NCBI GenBank assembly: GCA_014379625.1
Contig: JACMLJ010000023.1
Coordinates: forward strand, 1 to 64,000
Reading direction: 5' to 3'
DNA from: Ferruginibacter sp.
GTDB taxonomy: Bacteria > Bacteroidota > Bacteroidia > Chitinophagales > Chitinophagaceae
Length of the DNA stretch: 64,000 bases
Shown here: positions 9,794 to 19,558 of the stretch, piece by piece
Layout: every line of letters starts with the position of its first letter
How positions within the stretch are numbered: position 1 is the first letter of the stretch
The notes under the pieces: generated by a model
What the model saw: the letters and a program-made list of their open reading frames with translations, nothing else
Told to the model about the DNA's origin: nothing
The model's database searches: none
Translations under genes and position numbers: made by a program

Positions 9794-10315
9794 ATGAGCC
9801 AGACTTTAAATATTACAACACTTGCAGAAGAGGATATTGAACCGTTGATAAATTTAGTTAACAGCGCTTACCGGGGCGAAAGTTCTAAAACAGGATGGAC
9901 CACAGAAGCGGATTTACTGGATGGACTTCGTACCAATCAACATTCCGTAAAAGCGCTGATGCAAAAAACCGGATCAGTTATATTTTCAGCCACCGATGAA
10001 ACCGGGCTCATGGTAGGATGTGTGCACCTGCAACAAAACGAACAGCAATTATATTTGGGTATGCTAACGGTAGCGCCGGATTTACAGGCAAGGGGTATCG
10101 GCAAACAATTGCTGGAAGCCGCAGAAAAATATGGCCGGAAAATCAATTGCACTTTTATCATCATGACCGTAATTGATATCCGGCATGAACTGATTGACTG
10201 GTATAAAAGAAAAGGGTATCAAAGTACCGGTGAAACCAGGCCCTTCTCAACTGACCCGGCATTTGGTATACCCAAACAACGCCTCCGGTTCATAGTACTG
10301 GAAAAAAAATTATAA
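9794..10315 (+). CDS. GNAT family N-acetyltransferase
   Basis: A 173-residue protein with the standard GNAT motif A: LTVAPDLQARGIGKQLLEAA (R/Q-x-x-G-x-G/A), preceded by VGCVHLQ and followed by a beta-bulge strand TFIIMTVIDI and the late motif YKRKGYQSTGE. The ATG at 9794 follows GACGAGATTTTTT, giving a weak GAG-like ribosome binding site. Substrate unknown. It sits between two other acetyltransferase genes, is only distantly similar to them, and is not a recent duplicate. Confidence 0.87.
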   Translation: MSQTLNITTLAEEDIEPLINLVNSAYRGESSKTGWTTEADLLDGLRTNQHSVKALMQKTGSVIFSATDETGLMVGCVHLQQNEQQLYLGMLTVAPDLQARGIGKQLLEAAEKYGRKINCTFIIMTVIDIRHELIDWYKRKGYQSTGETRPFSTDPAFGIPKQRLRFIVLEKKL

Positions 10316-10519
10316 TCACCTGGATAAAAAATGAACAGTAAAAATTTCGGCTTTGGTGCAGCCTGAAAGATTTCATACCGGTTGAAATTCCATTTTTGTT
10401 AATGTTAATCACAAAGCCTGGCGAAAATACTTCTGCAATTATCATAAATATGCCAGCCATTGTTATACAAATGTTACTTTCGTTTAAATACAACCAAAAT
10501 AAAAAAAACAGGCAGGGCT

Positions 10520-11074
10520 ATGATCCGATTAGAACATTTCCAGGAGCGTGATTTCAAACAATTAATAGAATGGATACATGACGAAGAAATATTAACCAAT
10601 TGGTCGGGTAGTCTTTTCAGTTATCCCCTTTCGGCTAAAAGCCTTGCATGGTATATAAAAGATACCAATATCCTGAATGATTCGGATGCGTATGTTTATA
10701 ATGCAACAGATGATGAAGGAAAATCTGTGGGACATATTTCATTGGGAGGAATTAGCTGGAAAAACAGGTCGGCCCGCATTAGCAGGGTATTGATTGGCAA
10801 CACAAACGAACGTGGCAAAGGATGTTGCCAGGGTATGATAAAAGCGCTCCTGAAAATCGCCTTTGAAGAATTGAATTTGCACCGGGTTAGCCTGGGCGTG
10901 TATCATAATAATACCCCTGCCACAAAATGTTATGAAAAGACGGGGTTTATCACCGAGGGCATTCACCGGGATATTCTTTGGTATAAAGATGCCTGGTGGA
11001 GTATGGTGGAAATGAGCATATTGCAACAGGAATGGCAAACTTTGAATGGCATAACAGGCCGGGAATTTAAGTGA
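10520..11074 (+). CDS. GNAT family N-acetyltransferase
   Basis: The start is placed at ATG 10520, directly downstream of a purine-rich AGGCAGGG, giving 184 residues; the frame can be extended to a TTG at 10460 but without a ribosome binding site. The GNAT core is visible: VGHISLGGISW, ISRVLIGNTNERGKGCCQGM (motif A, R-G-K-G), then LNLHRVSLGVYHNNTPATK and CYEKTGFITEG, as in RimJ/RimL proteins. The substrate is unknown. Third in a GNAT run but separated from the second by about 200 bp, so it may have its own promoter. Confidence 0.87.
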   Translation: MIRLEHFQERDFKQLIEWIHDEEILTNWSGSLFSYPLSAKSLAWYIKDTNILNDSDAYVYNATDDEGKSVGHISLGGISWKNRSARISRVLIGNTNERGKGCCQGMIKALLKIAFEELNLHRVSLGVYHNNTPATKCYEKTGFITEGIHRDILWYKDAWWSMVEMSILQQEWQTLNGITGREFK

Positions 11075-11479
11075 TACTTCTTAAAAGGGGCATACACAAC
11101 AAGAAAGATAAAGCAAGCGCACACGGCACCACATTCAAACAGTTACGCAATCCACCCACGGATATGTGAACTAACTACAAAAAAGGTAATTGAATAATAA
11201 ATTCGTAATATGTTTGTGCTATTTTATGAAATAAGATTCCAATTAAAAAATCGAACGGCTTAATTTTAAACTAATACAACGAAAAGAAAAAACAGTGAGT
11301 TTTCTTGCCGTCACTAATTAAGAATTTTCTTTCTTTGTAGAATTTCCACCGGGCAAGACCAGCAACAAATTCCCCGTACTTCGCCAATGCAAAACGTTGC
11401 CTGCAGGGCCAATAGAACGCTCAGCCCGGCATAGCACATAACCAATTGCAAAACTTTTTAAGCAACTAAAAAAAACATC
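11075..11479. other. Intergenic region without a recognisable gene
   Basis: About 405 bp of AT-rich sequence upstream of the DUF4256 gene. I find no RNA gene and no significant hairpin with a T-run. A promoter for the downstream gene is expected but not confidently located. Confidence 0.4.
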
Positions 11480-12049
<570 letters not shown>

Positions 12050-12724
12050 ATATTGTACCGAAGTTATCATTGGTACAAACGCATAACCTGGGTTAATGAA
12101 CAATTGGGCAGTGAGTTACAAAAAATAAATGTGGCAGACAGGGAGGCTGATATTTATGAGTTATTTTTCTGTGCCTCTGAAACCAATACTGATTTATTGA
12201 TAAGGGCCAAGCATAACCCTAAGCTAAATGATGGTAGTGCATTGGGGAATGCAGTTGCGGGCCGGGATGAAGTGGCAACAATAGCGTTGAAAATACCGGA
12301 TAAAACGGGCAGTAAAAAGAGTGGAGATAACGGTGGAAGTACGATACGACAATGTAGGAATTTTACGTCGTAAAGATAGTAGCAATCAATATGAAAGCGT
12401 GTGTATGTCAGCGATAGCGCTAAAGCAGGTATCACCAAAACGGGAATGTCAGGAAGAATTGTTGCATTGAAAACTGTTGACAGCCCTAAGCATAAACCAG
12501 TTAAGCGATGCTTTGCAATGTGTGAAGTGGTATTGCTGCAGATGGCGATAGAGAGATTTCATTATGTTTTAAAAAGCAGGACAAAAATTGAAGAGGTGCA
12601 ACTGGAAAAAGCCAGTTCCTTACAAAAAGCGATTCCGGTATACAGTATAGCTGCAATGCGGATAATGCAGTTAGTGTATCAATCAAGAGAGAGGTTCAAT
12701 GTAAGTTGTGAAGTATTATTAACA

Positions 12725-13223
12725 AGTGTCTGCAAGAAAACTCTATGATTGACAACTGGTAAAGGTTTTAAAATATTTTCTATTGCGAATCTTTGCTTCA
12801 CCGACCATCTATTTAAAATCAATTTTTTATTTTTATCCCCTTCAATTATTTGTCGATCATAAAATAGTTCGGCTCATTGCCGGTATTCCTTTTCTGAATA
12901 AGTTAACTTTTGTCAACTCACTACTTTCGCCTCCTCAGCCGGCGGGCTGCGTAACCGAAACGCCGCTGTTTTTGCTTCTTTGAAAAAATAAGCTTCGCAT
13001 TTTTTCAATTCCGCCTTCGGCGGAAGACGAACCAACGAAAGGCGGCTTATCCGGTTACTGGTGTAGAAAATCGAGTAGCGGTCACATTTAAAATTTCGTA
13101 ATCATGCAGATCCGTAATATTGCATTTGAGAGCTATCTTTAATTTCAAATAAGTAACATTCAGCAGGCAAAATTCCCTAAACTTATTATTTGGAAAAGGT
13201 TTCAAAGTTTTCTTGCAAATACT
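12725..13223. mobile_element. ~0.5 kb MITE-like insertion with imperfect terminal inverted repeats inside the transposase relic
   Basis: Restoring the transposase frame requires removal of about 490-500 bp. At the edges lie TGCAAGAAAACT (12731-12742) and its exact reverse complement (13206-13217); with mismatches the match extends to 20 bp (17 identical) at 12725-12744 and 13204-13223. Flanks TATTAAC (12717-12723) and TACTAAC (13220-13226) look like a slightly decayed target duplication. It carries no ORF. Inside are two adjacent perfect hairpins (TGAAAAAAT/ATTTTTTCA at 12981-13007, TTCCGCC/GGCGGAA at 13009-13025) and the repeat shared with the window start. The exact boundaries are uncertain by a few bases. 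Confidence 0.6.
12929..12953. repeat. Second copy of the repeat at 24-48, opposite orientation
   Basis: A 25-base exact reverse complement of 24-48, with weaker similarity through 12976. It lies within the element interrupting the transposase relic, so the window start probably carries part of a related element. Confidence 0.7.
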
Positions 13224-13547
13224 AACTAAACAACAATGGGCATTACTTTATATGTTAATACACAAAACCAATATCCTGCCACACCAGCCCCCGACCTTAG
13301 GGGAAGCAGTAAAGTGGATAGCCAGATTAGGCGTGCATTTAAGAAGAAAATCAGATGGGCCACCAGAATTAAAAGTAGTATGGCTCGGGTATCAACGAGT
13401 ATGTGACCAGCAAGTGTTTATGAGATTATGACCCCTTCATAAAATTTGGGTAAAAGGCAGCCAAAGGCAGAAGGGAGCCTGGCATTCAATAAGCCCAAAT
13501 TGATTACCCTTAAAAGTTGTAGACAACCTGCGGCGCCTGTTTAACAA

Positions 13548-15740
13548 CTAATCAGTGAGTTCAAATTTTAATTTCTGATCATTTATATGAATGAAAAAAT
13601 CACCTGTTTCCAGTATCCGTTTTCCTGTTGCATCTGTAAAACTGAGATCACGCATTGGATCAATTTCAAACCTGTAAACCATTTTTTCACCGGCATTGAT
13701 TTCCTTTTTCTCAAAAAATTTCAATTCTTTCATTGGTCTTGAGATAGAAGCGGCAGGGTCGGATATATACCATAGCACTGCTTCTTTTCCTTTTACCGCA
13801 CCGGTGTTGGTTACTGTAACCTCTACCGTTAGTTGCTGATTTTTTTTGATCCTGGCTGAAGATAGTTTTGCGGAACTGTAAGTGAAAGTTGTATAACTCA
13901 ACCCATGTCCAAACCAATACAAGGGTTCCGTTGAAATGTCCTGGTAATCGCCCATTTTACCAAATGGGCGGGAGCTTTGCCGCATGTTATAGTAAGTGGG
14001 GATCTGGCCGGTTGTTAATGGGAAAGTGATGGAAAGTTTACCTGAGGGATTTACCCGGCCGGATAAAACACCAGCCAATGGAGTTCCGCCGGCAACACCG
14101 GGTTGCCATAATTCAATAATCGCATCGGCGATTGACTCAAGTCGTACCAGTTCAAGCGGACGACCATTGGATAACACCAGTACAATTGGCTTCCCGGTTT
14201 TTTTCAATGCAACTACTAATTTTTCCTGGATACCGGGCAAGGCAATGGTTGAACGAGAAGCGCTCTCCCCACTCCAGCTATTCTTTTCGCCCAGGCAAAC
14301 CAGTATTACATCCGACTGACCAGCTACAGCAATGGCTTCTTGAAACCCGCTTTCATCCAGCCCGTCAAAATCGCCGCCCTTCGCATAGCTTAATTGCAGC
14401 TTATTTTTAAATTCCTTTTCAAGCCCTTCGTAAATGGATTCCACATCTGTTGCCTTTCCATTTTGCGCCCATGAACCCAGCAGGTTTTCTTTATCTTTTG
14501 CCATTGGGCCGATAACGGCCAGCTTTTGCAGGGATGCAGCAAATGGCAATGTTTTATTGGTGTTCTTTAGCAGCACAATCGACTCTTCGGTAAGCCTTGC
14601 CGCCAGCGCTTTACTTTCCGGCTGCAGGTACCTGTCTTTTTCGTCGAGTACAGTTGCATAAGGTTCATCAAACAATCCAAGCCTGAATTTAACCCGGAGG
14701 ATACGGGCTACTGATTCATCTACCAGGCTCATGGGGATTTTTTTTTCAGCTACCAGTTGTTTCAAATTTTCAAAATAAATATTATCCTTCATATCCATTT
14801 CAACACCTGCTAAAAATGCCTTGAGGCCGGCTTCTTTTTTATCTTTTGCCACGCCCTGGGCTATCAGTTGTTCAATGGCATTCCAGTCGGAAACCACGAA
14901 ACCATCATGGGCCCAGCGTTTCTTTAAAATTTCAGTCAATGTATAGCGATTGGCTGTTGCAGGCACACCGCTGATATCATTGAATGCGCTCATCAGTGTG
15001 GCAGCGCCCGCTTTCACGCAAGCCTCGTATGGCGGTATATAGGTTTCCCAAAGTGACTGGGCGGAGATATCAGCCGAACGATAATCACGACCGCCTTCCG
15101 ACATACCATATCCAATGTAGTGTTTGAGACAGGCCGCTACCGAATATGGATCAGATAGCTTTTTGCCCTGGTAACCTTTTACAGTTGCCACCCCAAATAC
15201 AGCATTGGTATATGGGTCTTCGCCGTAGCCTTCCGCAACCCTTCCCCAGCGTGGGTCGCGTGCCACATCAATCATTGGTGAGAAGGTCCAGTCAACTCCG
15301 GAAAGAACGGCTTCTTTTGCCGCCACGCTGCAATTTTGAGTTACCAATGCAGGGTTCCACGAACATGCCTGTGCCAGCGAAATCGGGTAAATGGTGCGAA
15401 AACCATGTATCACATCGAAGCCGAAAAGAATGGGTATACCCAATCGTGATTCTTCCATGGCTTTTCTTTGTACGTCGTTGCGTTTTACCGGGTCGGCATT
15501 AAAATAAATCAATGATCCGATACCCGCAGGAAGCGATTTTAATTCTTCCCCGATATTGTTTACGTTCCTGTTGATACCCAGCGTATACTGATTGAGTTGA
15601 AGAATTTTTTCTTCCAGTGTCATTCTTTTCACCAGGTCATTTATCCGACTTTCGACAGGGGCTTTTTTGTCTTTATACAAGGGCTGGCCAAAAGAATATT
15701 GTACCAGTACAATAAATAGCAAGAGCAATAAATTTTTCAT
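13548..15740 (-). CDS. bglX: Glycoside hydrolase family 3 beta-glucosidase-like enzyme
   Basis: A 730-residue enzyme. The signal peptide (residues 1-19, ending FGQ) sends it to the periplasm. The GH3 N-terminal TIM barrel includes LKHYIGYGMSEGGRDY (residues ~205-220) and the nucleophile Asp285 in FVVSDW. The C-terminal alpha/beta domain has the likely acid/base Glu492 in SGESASR. A fibronectin III-like domain ends the protein (KELKFFEKKEINAGE onwards). Length and order match BglX-type enzymes that release terminal beta-linked glucose or related sugars from oligosaccharides. It is last in a minus-strand series with the isomerase, MFS and PhyH genes, which suggests intracellular use of the released sugar. 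Exact specificity unknown. Confidence 0.92.
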   Translation of the reverse strand: MKNLLLLLFIVLVQYSFGQPLYKDKKAPVESRINDLVKRMTLEEKILQLNQYTLGINRNVNNIGEELKSLPAGIGSLIYFNADPVKRNDVQRKAMEESRLGIPILFGFDVIHGFRTIYPISLAQACSWNPALVTQNCSVAAKEAVLSGVDWTFSPMIDVARDPRWGRVAEGYGEDPYTNAVFGVATVKGYQGKKLSDPYSVAACLKHYIGYGMSEGGRDYRSADISAQSLWETYIPPYEACVKAGAATLMSAFNDISGVPATANRYTLTEILKKRWAHDGFVVSDWNAIEQLIAQGVAKDKKEAGLKAFLAGVEMDMKDNIYFENLKQLVAEKKIPMSLVDESVARILRVKFRLGLFDEPYATVLDEKDRYLQPESKALAARLTEESIVLLKNTNKTLPFAASLQKLAVIGPMAKDKENLLGSWAQNGKATDVESIYEGLEKEFKNKLQLSYAKGGDFDGLDESGFQEAIAVAGQSDVILVCLGEKNSWSGESASRSTIALPGIQEKLVVALKKTGKPIVLVLSNGRPLELVRLESIADAIIELWQPGVAGGTPLAGVLSGRVNPSGKLSITFPLTTGQIPTYYNMRQSSRPFGKMGDYQDISTEPLYWFGHGLSYTTFTYSSAKLSSARIKKNQQLTVEVTVTNTGAVKGKEAVLWYISDPAASISRPMKELKFFEKKEINAGEKMVYRFEIDPMRDLSFTDATGKRILETGDFFIHINDQKLKFELTD

Positions 15741-16019
15741 GATCGGGATTATTTTTAATTTTTACGATTGGATCAGTCCGAGCCTATCCCAAAAACAGGG
15801 TATCCAGGGAATATTCCAGGATGTTAGTTCGGGTTATTTTTTTATTGTCCTTTGCGGATCATCAGCTCCGTTACAATTTCCTGATCCTGGTATTTCGAAA
15901 CAGCATTTTGCAGCTATGTTCTTTATTTTATCATTATTTTATTTGCAAGATGGATCATAAATTTTCTATCGCATAACCATTACCGGTTGCTTAGTACCGT
16001 TGATGCATAGCCGAAATTA

Positions 16020-16841
16020 TTATCCCCCTTTGTATCTTGATCGCAGCAGGTTCATCATATATACATTTACCTCCCATTGATCATACATTGGCTGCCGGGT
16101 ATAGGGCAGGCGCTGCAAATATGGAAAAGGGCCAAACTCCGTGGTAATGGTGGTGGATATTCCTGCCGCAGCATTTTTATCAATCACCTGTTGCCACCAC
16201 TTAATATGCAGTTCCACCATATCATGCCATTCCGCCGCACGCGGGTCCATCACCTGCGGGCCCTCGGTAAAACCCACCCTTGAATGGATATGGTGGGTAT
16301 GCCGGATGGCTTTTTGTACGGCCTCTTCCTGGTCTTCCAGCATCGTTTCTGCTACACAACACCAATGAGAAATATCCAAACATAATTGCAGCGCAGGAAA
16401 CAGATCGAGGTAGATTTTAGTAATATGTGATGCAAAGCTAAACTTACCCCGGTGTGTTTCATGAATAATTTTTATACCGGTAGCTGCCGAAATTTCAGCG
16501 GCTGCATTAATTAAAATGGCATTTTGATCAATCGTATAATAATCCTTGCCTGTTTGGGAATTTATAAAAAGCGGATTTACCGCTGCAAGATTGCCGAGGC
16601 GCATTTTATAATTTGCCAAATGGGTATCAAAATCTTTGTCGGCGGTTTCCCAATGCTGGGCTATTAATTTTAGTCCTTGTGATTGTATTGATTCAACGAT
16701 GGTATCCCGTTGGTGGATATCCATGGGCAGGCTCATTTCTACTCCCTGGTACCCGGCATATTTCACCTTTGATAAAAAATCGGTAAATGGTAATAATTCG
16801 CTACCCCAGTGCGGACAGAAAAATTGAGGTGTATTGCTCAT
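16020..16841 (-). CDS. Sugar phosphate isomerase/epimerase family protein (AP endonuclease 2-type TIM barrel)
   Basis: A 273-residue cytosolic TIM barrel of the xylose isomerase-like superfamily. Likely metal ligands are visible in order: Glu in IIHETHRG, Asp/His in LDISHW, His in HIHSRVG and Glu in TEFGP. No signal peptide, unlike many secreted Bacteroidota relatives. It lies 178 bp downstream of the MFS sugar porter gene on the same strand, consistent with isomerising or epimerising an imported sugar or derivative. The substrate cannot be read from sequence. The 16842-17019 gap contains two similar direct repeats (16935-16953 and 16989-17007). Confidence 0.85.
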   Translation of the reverse strand: MSNTPQFFCPHWGSELLPFTDFLSKVKYAGYQGVEMSLPMDIHQRDTIVESIQSQGLKLIAQHWETADKDFDTHLANYKMRLGNLAAVNPLFINSQTGKDYYTIDQNAILINAAAEISAATGIKIIHETHRGKFSFASHITKIYLDLFPALQLCLDISHWCCVAETMLEDQEEAVQKAIRHTHHIHSRVGFTEGPQVMDPRAAEWHDMVELHIKWWQQVIDKNAAAGISTTITTEFGPFPYLQRLPYTRQPMYDQWEVNVYMMNLLRSRYKGG

Positions 16842-17019
16842 TGGTATTGAATAATTAAAAAATTATAATTTTTTGATTGTCAGTGTGTTTAATTTCGGCT
16901 TGGTGGTAATGCTTCAGGCCGATGGGCCGTACCGATCTCTATTGTATTTCGCCCTTTCAGGGTTTTGAGGCAGGTGAGTATTTCATCCATCTCTGTTGTA
17001 CTTCGCCGCTTTGAATTTC

Positions 17020-18408
17020 TTAAATTTTATTTTTTTTTGTTAGCTGCAATTCTATTTCTTCCAGGGATTTTCCTTTTGTTTCGGGAATCTTTGTGCGGAT
17101 GAAAAGAAAATACAGGAGGCATATACCGGCATGAATGGCAAAAGTTATATGTAGTCCGAAATGGGCTTTTAAAACTGGGAAGGATGCAGTGGTAATAAAG
17201 TTTGCAATCCATAAAACCAATGTCGCCAGCCCAAGGGCGCTGCTCCTGATCCTGTTCGGAAAAATCTCAGATAAAATTACCCAGGTAACCGGCCCGAGTG
17301 TTGCCGCATAAATGGCTATAAAACTAAGCACAAAGAGCAATGTAAAATAACCAGGTGCTCCAACATAAAAGCAATAAGCCAGTGCCAGGGCGTCAAGAGC
17401 CAGCAGCAAGGATCCGTACAAAAGCAGTTTTCTTCTTCCGATTTTATCTATAAATATGATGGCGATAAATGTAAAAATAAAATTAATCACCCCAATAATT
17501 ACCGATTGTAAAAAAGCGGCGTCTTCCGCCATGCCTGCCTGTTTAAATATTACCGGTGCATAAGAGAATAAGGAATTCTGACCATCGGCCTGCGAAAAAA
17601 AAGCCACCGCCACACCAATCATTACAATATGTACCACATCCTTTTTAAATAAATCCCGTACCTTTTCTTTTACTTCACTGGTAAAGCTTTTATTAATATT
17701 TGCTGCTTCGGTAGTAGCATAATCCCTGCCACCGATGTTGGTAAGAATTTCAACAGCCTCTGTTGCCCTGTTTTTTTTAATCAGCCAGCGGGGGCTTTCC
17801 GGCACAAATAATAATCCACCAAAAAATAATAAGGCAGGCAAGGTCTGCGATGAAAACATCCAGCGCCAGTTATTCTCACCGCTGCCCAATAACAGGTAGT
17901 TGGATAAATAAGCAAGCAACAGGCCGGTAACAATCGCCAGCTGGTAAAAAGTTACCAGCCTGCCACGCAGGGCCGCGGGGGCAATTTCGGCGATATACAT
18001 GGGGCAAACCAATGCCGCCACACCAACTGCTACTCCACTTAGCAGCCTTGCCACAATAAACAGGTTGAAACCAGGCGCCCAGCCCGTAGCCACACCTGTG
18101 AGCGCAAAAAGAAATGAACAAATGAGTAATAATTTTTTCCTGCCAATCGCATCGCTCAGCTTACCTGCTACCAATGCACCTAAGGCTGCACCTACATTAA
18201 TACAACCCACGGCCCACCCTGTATTAATTTCATTGAGTTGAAAATATTTTGTAAAGAAGGGTATTGTACCGGAAATGATTACCAGGTCGAATCCAAAGAG
18301 AACGCCTCCCAGAGCGACAACAATACAAATGGGATAAATGTAGGAGGAATGAAATTTTTCAGCCGGGGCAACAACACCGGCAATATTTAAAGGAGCAATG
18401 AATGCCAT
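17020..18408 (-). CDS. MFS transporter, sugar porter family
   Basis: A 462-residue inner-membrane protein with twelve predicted helices and all the sugar-porter signatures: GRKKLLL after TM2, PESPRWLIKK at the end of TM6, GRRKLLL after TM8, and the C-terminal PETKGKSLEEIE. Proton-coupled import of a monosaccharide is the expected role (XylE/GalP relatives). The start is the ATG at 18408, 24 bp after the stop of the PhyH-family gene, so the two are probably co-transcribed. Substrate unknown, though the surrounding hydrolases suggest a plant or algal glycan sugar. Confidence 0.9.
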   Translation of the reverse strand: MAFIAPLNIAGVVAPAEKFHSSYIYPICIVVALGGVLFGFDLVIISGTIPFFTKYFQLNEINTGWAVGCINVGAALGALVAGKLSDAIGRKKLLLICSFLFALTGVATGWAPGFNLFIVARLLSGVAVGVAALVCPMYIAEIAPAALRGRLVTFYQLAIVTGLLLAYLSNYLLLGSGENNWRWMFSSQTLPALLFFGGLLFVPESPRWLIKKNRATEAVEILTNIGGRDYATTEAANINKSFTSEVKEKVRDLFKKDVVHIVMIGVAVAFFSQADGQNSLFSYAPVIFKQAGMAEDAAFLQSVIIGVINFIFTFIAIIFIDKIGRRKLLLYGSLLLALDALALAYCFYVGAPGYFTLLFVLSFIAIYAATLGPVTWVILSEIFPNRIRSSALGLATLVLWIANFITTASFPVLKAHFGLHITFAIHAGICLLYFLFIRTKIPETKGKSLEEIELQLTKKNKI

Positions 18409-18432
18409 GGTTAAATTTGTATAAGGAGTATT

Positions 18433-19260
18433 TTATTTTAAGGTTACATCCGATTCTTTGCTGAGGAAGTCAACTGCTTCCTGCAACCCTTTTGATTCCC
18501 ATTCCAGTAATGCTTCATCGGGCACTATATCCAATGGTGTTATGCAGGAAGCAGATTTTTCGTTATAGGGTTTGTTGGATTGGCGGTTATAACAGGAAAT
18601 CATGGACCAGCGGGAAGCTTCGGATAAATTAGCATCGGATCTATGCAATAAATTACTATGAAAAAACAAAGCATCACCCGGATTAACTTCCACAAAAACA
18701 AGTTCCATCGTTTTCAATGCCAGGTCAACATAATGCTGGGATGCGCCTACCTGTTCACCGGAAAAGCCATGCTCCACCCTGCCCATTTTATGCGAACCTT
18801 TAATTACCTGTAAGCAACCATTTTCTTTATTTGCCGTGGTAATGGCGATCATCACGGAGATCATCTGGCCGGGTAGTAAAAATTCGTTCTTATACCAATA
18901 ACCATAGTCCTGGTGCCATTCCCATGCTCCGCCTACCCTGGGTTCTTTCTGCATCAGTTTGGAATGAAAATGGCAAATGGCTGCATCACCCTCCAATAAC
19001 TGGTCAACCGCATGTACCATTCTCTCGCTTCGCGTAAGCAAACCATACGCATCATTGCCTGGTGTAAACCACAGTGCCAGTTTTGACTTTTTACCCGTTT
19101 TATCGTTTACATCATAAGAGTGTTTACTCATGGTGTCATCTTCTGTAGCTACCCGGTGCAGTTTGCTCACCTCGGCTTCTTTTAAAAACCCTGGTACAAC
19201 CAGGTAGCCGTCTTTGTGATAAGAATTAAGTTGTGCAGTTGTTAATTGTTGATTTGACAT
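18433..19260 (-). CDS. Phytanoyl-CoA dioxygenase (PhyH) family oxygenase
   Basis: A 275-residue protein of the Fe(II)/2-oxoglutarate-dependent PhyH family. The iron triad is readable as H116-x-D118 (WEWHQDYGYW) and H206 (FFHSNLLHRSDANLS), with Arg217 as the probable 2-oxoglutarate carboxylate ligand. Such enzymes hydroxylate small molecules, including non-lipid substrates. First gene of a unit with the MFS porter 24 bp downstream. Upstream, an 8-bp perfect inverted repeat ATAAAAGT-N5-ACTTTTAT (19403-19423) could be an operator. The substrate is unknown; a sugar or sugar-acid derivative is plausible from context. Confidence 0.85.
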   Translation of the reverse strand: MSNQQLTTAQLNSYHKDGYLVVPGFLKEAEVSKLHRVATEDDTMSKHSYDVNDKTGKKSKLALWFTPGNDAYGLLTRSERMVHAVDQLLEGDAAICHFHSKLMQKEPRVGGAWEWHQDYGYWYKNEFLLPGQMISVMIAITTANKENGCLQVIKGSHKMGRVEHGFSGEQVGASQHYVDLALKTMELVFVEVNPGDALFFHSNLLHRSDANLSEASRWSMISCYNRQSNKPYNEKSASCITPLDIVPDEALLEWESKGLQEAVDFLSKESDVTLK

Positions 19261-19402
19261 AATGATTATTATTTTAGATAAATGATATTGACGTTAAAAA
19301 AAATCCGTACCCTAACCTTTCCTGCATTTAATCGTGTAATACTTTATCAAAGACTGAGATTAATTTTTGCACCATGTCCAGGTGATCTTACCCCCACCAT
19401 AC

Positions 19403-19423
19403 ATAAAAGTTTACCACTTTTAT
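19403..19423. promoter_or_regulatory. Perfect 8-bp inverted repeat upstream of the PhyH-MFS unit
   Basis: ATAAAAGT-TTACC-ACTTTTAT, about 145 bp upstream of the PhyH start and about 135 bp downstream of the GH92 stop. It is not followed by a T-run, so it is more likely a protein-binding site than a terminator. The rest of the ~300 bp gap shows nothing else. Confidence 0.3.
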
Positions 19424-19558
19424 AATTCGATGTGCCTTATACATCCTTGTTACATGGCTTTCATTCAATGTGGCGGATTGAATAGCGTTGTTGGTTTCAG
19501 TCAGATTTTTGTCGCTATCTTAAAATGATTTTCATAATTTCCACTTTCTGCTTAAGCG

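Larger units (their letters stand above)
12053..13431 (+). pseudogene. Decayed IS4-family (Tn5-like) transposase, 5'-truncated, frameshifted and interrupted
   Basis: Pieces of one transposase are readable in order. At 12053-12330: a fragment with the VADREADIYEL motif (the second catalytic Asp region of Tn5/IS4 enzymes). At about 12335-12450 in another frame: VEVRYDNVGILRR. At about 12490-12590: a frame with LQCVKWYCCRWR. At 12590-12730: IERFHYVLKS and IEEVQLEKASSLQKAI (the region of the catalytic Glu, YREK signature). At 13213-13431: the C-terminus, TKQQWALLYMLIHKTN and LKVVWLGYQRVCD. The N-terminal third is absent. At least three frameshifts plus a ~0.5 kb insertion between the LLT and LTKQQW codons make it non-functional. 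I could not identify intact outer ends of the IS. Confidence 0.85.

Noticed and set aside
16935..17007. Two similar 19-bp direct repeats between the isomerase and MFS genes
   Set aside because: Three mismatches and no regulatory logic; probably part of a common intergenic repeat of this phylum.
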